A program made the translations under genes and the position numbers. Below the pieces are notes generated by a model, which saw nothing but the letters and a program-made list of their open reading frames with translations, searched no databases and was not told where the DNA came from. Of a stretch of DNA of 64,000 nucleotides, positions 60,223-64,000 are shown one piece after another (positions within the stretch are counted from its first letter, which is position 1; every line of letters begins with the position of its first letter). The DNA lies in contig NC_079381.1 of NCBI RefSeq assembly GCF_021018895.1, positions 7,974,001 through 8,038,000 on the forward strand. Direction: 5' to 3'. Source of the stretch: Seriola aureovittata (taxonomy: Eukaryota; Chordata; Actinopteri; Carangiformes; Carangidae).

Positions 60223-62470
60223 TGTACACACACCTTAACTCAAGCCAAATGGACTTGGCCTCATAACCCAACCCACACCCACAACACTGGTGCTTAAGAC
60301 TTCTGTTATCATTTGTAGCATTACGGAAAAAAAAGAAAAGAAAAAAAAAGTCTACACCGCAAGTGCGTTTACATAATGGCACCGCTCTGATCTGAGAGCA
60401 GCTCAAACATCAGAATTTGTTTACAAGAATGACTCAGTGCCAAAGCTGGAAGCCCCCCCCCCCTCCTTTTCTTGTTTGATGATTTATGGTATAAATTCAT
60501 TACTACACAGACGGAACTCTCGCTCACAATATAAATGTTTTTTTCATTACAGATGTTTAAAATCTTGTCATTACAGTAATGGGAGCGCTTTGTCTGGAGT
60601 GTCCCAGTTGTCCCAGGAATTATCAGTCAAGAATTTGATCCAAAGGCTAGAAAAATAAAAAAAACTAGTATCTCTTCTTGTCTAGTGTCAGCTGGCAGGC
60701 TGAGTGACTGGCTGGCACACTGACTGGCTGAGTAGCTGGCTAATGGGCCCCGAAAGATGGGGAGTGATCAGCGGCAGAGCTCTGAGATATGTGTGTCCTG
60801 ATGTTTGGAGGGCTATTGCAATTTCACACCTCTACACCAAATCATCGCACTCAGGGACTGATGGTGACTGTTGAAGAGGACATCTCTCCTGCAGTATCAT
60901 CCTTTTCTCTGCATCTGTGCGCATAACATCTGTTGCATCTCCTATGTGTAGTCTGTACGGTCCCGGTTAATGCAAAGAAATACTTCAAAATAACAGATTC
61001 CAAAGCTGAATACTTATTACTTTTCTGTGGCAAGACTGCACTTGCATATTTCCCAACAGCACCAGCCTAATGTCACATATTTGACATGCTAGTGTAACAG
61101 TGTGTGTGTGTGTGTGTTTTTGTTTTTTGTGTCTGAGCTTCCTGCAAACAAAAAATTCAAAAGATCAGTTGAATCAGATAGTGCTGACACTCTAACAGCC
61201 TAACGCTAACATTATACTGAAAGTAGTTTGTTTCGCAGTGAACTGGCAACTTTGTTTAATTGCCCTGTTTTACTATTTATGCTACAACTACAGTCCATCG
61301 TAATCGAACCTCTGTCACAAACACTCAGGTTTCGCACAGTGCAGCACTCGGGTGATATAAGAGAGAAAAGCACGGCCTTATCAAGTGATTAAAAGTAAAA
61401 GACCTACAACAGACTGCAAGATTAAACAAGAAAAAAAAAATTATCATGTATGCTATCACATTATACCATCACCATCACACGCCATCTGTGTGAAATACTG
61501 ATATCTGCACAGAATGTTACTCAGCCTTCATGTCAGTATTAATGAAAAAGTTCTGTGTTATTAGTCTCTGCCATCTTTCCAATACTTTCACTATGGCAAC
61601 AGTTAATAAGAAATGATGTAACACCTTGTTATCACTAACTTGAACTTTCCAATAGCAAACCTGAAACTAGTGCCGCACCAGCTAACTCTCTGGCAGACTA
61701 TGTGTCTTGCAGGCCGACTGCGTGACAGGTCACCAGGGTGACTGGCTGGATATATATGACCCGCTGCAGTTGATGTTGTGTTAGCCGGGAGGCTGGGGTG
61801 CAGCCCATGTTGTGATGCTATAAATTGTTTAGCTGACGGCCAGTGAAGACAGCAATAGATAGAAGAATGGACAATACCCGAAAAGGGCAGGGCAGCAATA
61901 ACTTCCCCCTTATGACACCAAAGGAAAAGGATGTTGTATTTCACCAAGGAGCTTTAGAGGTTCATGACATCTTGCTTATTAAATTATAATGAACTTTTAC
62001 CGTCCGTGCTCTTTCATCTTTTCTTTATCAGTCTGTCACTTTGTATCTGTCGACCGCTGCACATCATATCTAAAGATGTCATCGAGCCCTCCAGTGCTGG
62101 AGTGCGCTAGTGCGTGTGTGTGTCTGTGTGTGTGTGTGGGTGTGTATGACTGAGTGTTTGCTTATGGAGGAAATAAACACCTTTTTTAAACCCCATGGGA
62201 CAATAACATCCTGTCATGTGTGTATCAGCTTAACACATGCACATACTCACACATATATACACACTTGCTAGCGCACAATTTGACATTTATGCATATTTTT
62301 GTAGTTCTTTTTTATTTTTTGGAGTAATTGTAGTGTTGAATATATCCAAACTGACAGACAGAATGTAAACATCCCACAGCTATATACAGTGGTGAAATAA
62401 TACAAAGAGGAAGAGAAGCAGACATCATAGCGGCACTATGCTTTCATATGACAATACAAGTCAACACACA
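60223..62470. other. intron stretch without a recognised gene
   Basis: Unique sequence; C10 run at 60453-60462, tandem CTGGC/CTGACTGGCTGAGTAGCTGG words at 60690-60742, short TG runs near 61101 and 62115. No exon recognised. Confidence 0.5.
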
Positions 62471-62471
62471 G

Positions 62472-62496
62472 CACACACACACACACACACACACAC
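62472..62496. repeat. (CA)12 microsatellite
   Basis: Pure CA run. Confidence 0.94.
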
Positions 62497-62585
62497 GGCC
62501 GTGGTCTCCTCTAGCTGACATTATGTTGACGCACTCCTGGAAAAAGATCACAAATGCTCAGTGAATTTGGTGTGAAGGTGGGACA

Positions 62586-62587
<2 letters not shown>

Positions 62588-62632
<45 letters not shown>
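62588..62632. repeat. (CA)22 microsatellite
   Basis: Pure CA run. Confidence 0.96.
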
Positions 62633-62637
<5 letters not shown>

Positions 62638-63653
62638 CGGGTGACGTCCTCCGTTCTTAATGCAAACCAGTGTAAACACGCAGCGAACAGATGCCGCCGC
62701 AAACTACACGCCAAAACACAAAGACGGAGAGAGATGGAGGGGGAGAGGACGTATGGAGTGATCTGAAGAACACTGAGGGAATGAGACGGAGGCCGAGGGC
62801 AGAGAGGAGAGGATGCACTGGAAAAAGAAAATGCAGAAAGCAGAAACAGAAAGGTAGAAATATAAAAGAGATAGATATAATCATAAAATTTGAAGAAATT
62901 TGAGAGACAAAGCGTGAAGGAGAGAATTTAAAAAAGAAAAAAAATCATAGACAGATGGCTCTGTGCTATTCTCCTGATAACACTTCTATCTGTGTAAAAC
63001 ATAACAAGCCCCCGGTGTAAGTCATAAACACTGCATAAAATCAAACTATCATCATGATGGTAATCACAACAAGTGTAGCCTGTCATGATGTCATTATCAC
63101 TGTATCTGCACAACACAACAACAGTTTTGTAGGTGACAGTTACCATAATGAAAAATGCAGATAAAAACATCGAGACAGAGAGGAAGAGGACAAAAGAGAG
63201 AAAAGTAAAGAAACAGTGTGGAACAATGTGGTAATGAGAAAAAATATAAAAAGAAAAACGGACTGAAAAAAAGAAAAAGTACAGTTAGAGGAAGAGTGAG
63301 AGACAAAAGTGTGAGATGACAATCTGAGTTTCAGTAGTTTGAAAGGCAGAATTAAAGTCGGTGTTGCTCCATTGTGTGCCATGAACATGTCATAAAATCA
63401 CAAACTGTTATCAAGGCAATTATATTCACTGCCAGGCTAGACCACTGGGGTATTGTTCTCGCAAACTTGTAATTCCCCCCTGATGAATCGTTACACAGTG
63501 CAACTCTGTTTCACTCTCACGCACACACACACTCTTTGAGACCACCAAAGTGTCATTATGATGCAGAAAATTACCAGCGGTAACTGAAACACATACGTAG
63601 ACACACACATATACTAGCCTTTACACACAGTATACATCTCTATCTCTCTCTTT

Positions 63654-63693
<40 letters not shown>

Positions 63694-64000
63694 CACACAT
63701 TCTGGTCTGTTTATGCATTGCATCTTTCACCCTGCTGACATAATCTACCATAACATAAAACTCTCATTAATTCAGTATTATTTCAGCATTCAGTAATTCA
63801 TCACTGCCGATATGATTAACCAAACTGTCACACTGCCATACAGTCTCATTCATCAAACATTTGCATGGAAATGTTACGTTTAACATCAGCCTGGAAGAAA
63901 ATCTTGATAGGTGGTGTGTGCTTGGCTTTCTATTGGTTCTGTTGACAAGCGGATGGAGTCATGTAGGCGCGGTTTCCTATTTAGCTGATACGGACATGAG
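62633..64000. other. intron stretch to the window edge
   Basis: Purine-rich at 62720-62950 and 63170-63310, then unique sequence. A CT/CA compound microsatellite lies at 63638-63699. Nothing else recognised. Confidence 0.5.

Larger units (their letters stand above)
6200..64000 (-). other. cntfr: probable single large cntfr intron between the Ig and D2 exons (partial, at least 57.8 kb)
   Basis: The D2 exon at 6082-6199 has a phase-1 acceptor, so an upstream exon encoding the Ig domain must lie at higher coordinates. None of the minus-strand open segments between 6200 and 64000 has the Cys-Trp-Tyr-x-Cys pattern of an Ig exon. No plus-strand gene is recognisable either. The simplest reading is one intron reaching past the right edge, filled with microsatellites, transposon remnants and a few repeat-free, possibly regulatory blocks. 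An unrecognised nested or non-coding transcript cannot be excluded. Confidence 0.6.

Noticed and set aside
61603..61947. 114-codon minus-strand frame as a possible Ig-domain exon of cntfr
   Set aside because: It lacks the Cys...Trp...Tyr-x-Cys pattern and flanking splice sites of the right phase.

Overview
The window is vertebrate nuclear DNA, almost certainly from a ray-finned (probably percomorph) fish. The evidence is two coding exons with canonical vertebrate splice sites, a very high density of (CA)n/(TG)n microsatellites, and degenerate copies of fish-type mobile elements: two Tc1-like transposons of different subfamilies, an L2-type LINE 3' end, a tRNA-derived SINE and several short inverted-repeat elements (MITEs). 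There are no operons, CRISPR arrays, tRNA or rRNA genes, or full-length intronless genes. The longer open frames are low-complexity shadows of CA, GA or poly-pyrimidine tracts.

The only gene I can support is a fragment of the ciliary neurotrophic factor receptor alpha gene (cntfr), on the minus strand. Two neighbouring exons at 6082-6199 and 3709-3875 encode the first fibronectin type III (cytokine-receptor D2) domain. Both have correct splice sites, and their intron phases fit each other (phase 1, phase 2, phase 1). The exons for the next domain (D3, with the WSXWS motif) and the GPI-anchor tail must lie before position 1. The Ig-domain and signal-peptide exons must lie after position 64000, because I find no Ig-like exon upstream. 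If so, 6200-64000 is part of one intron of at least 57.8 kb.

Layout: 1-3708 is intron with CA arrays at 1.4 and 2.45 kb. 3.7-6.2 kb holds the two cntfr exons. 6.2-13.4 kb is intron with an RFX-like site (9.0 kb), a 523-bp MITE (11.07-11.59 kb), a long inverted repeat (11.9-12.36 kb) and a decayed Tc1 transposon (12.56-13.35 kb). 14-26 kb is dense in microsatellites, with a G-rich tract at 20.0 kb, a striking 80-bp-arm hairpin at 23.44-23.64 kb and a C20 run at 25.98 kb. 28.7-29.06 kb is a repeat-free, homeodomain-motif-rich candidate enhancer. 29.1-40.6 kb holds four copies of one MITE family, a LINE tail and a second Tc1 remnant. 42-43 kb has a CA-flanked dispersed repeat and a SINE. 51.7-52.7 kb has an unusual cluster of trinucleotide and tetranucleotide repeats. 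54.5-54.8 kb has another fish dispersed repeat. The remainder to 64 kb is intron-like DNA with CA arrays.

The regulatory, hairpin and exon-candidate calls beyond the two cntfr exons are pattern-based and unverified. Element family names come from memory of typical fish repeats, not from a database search.
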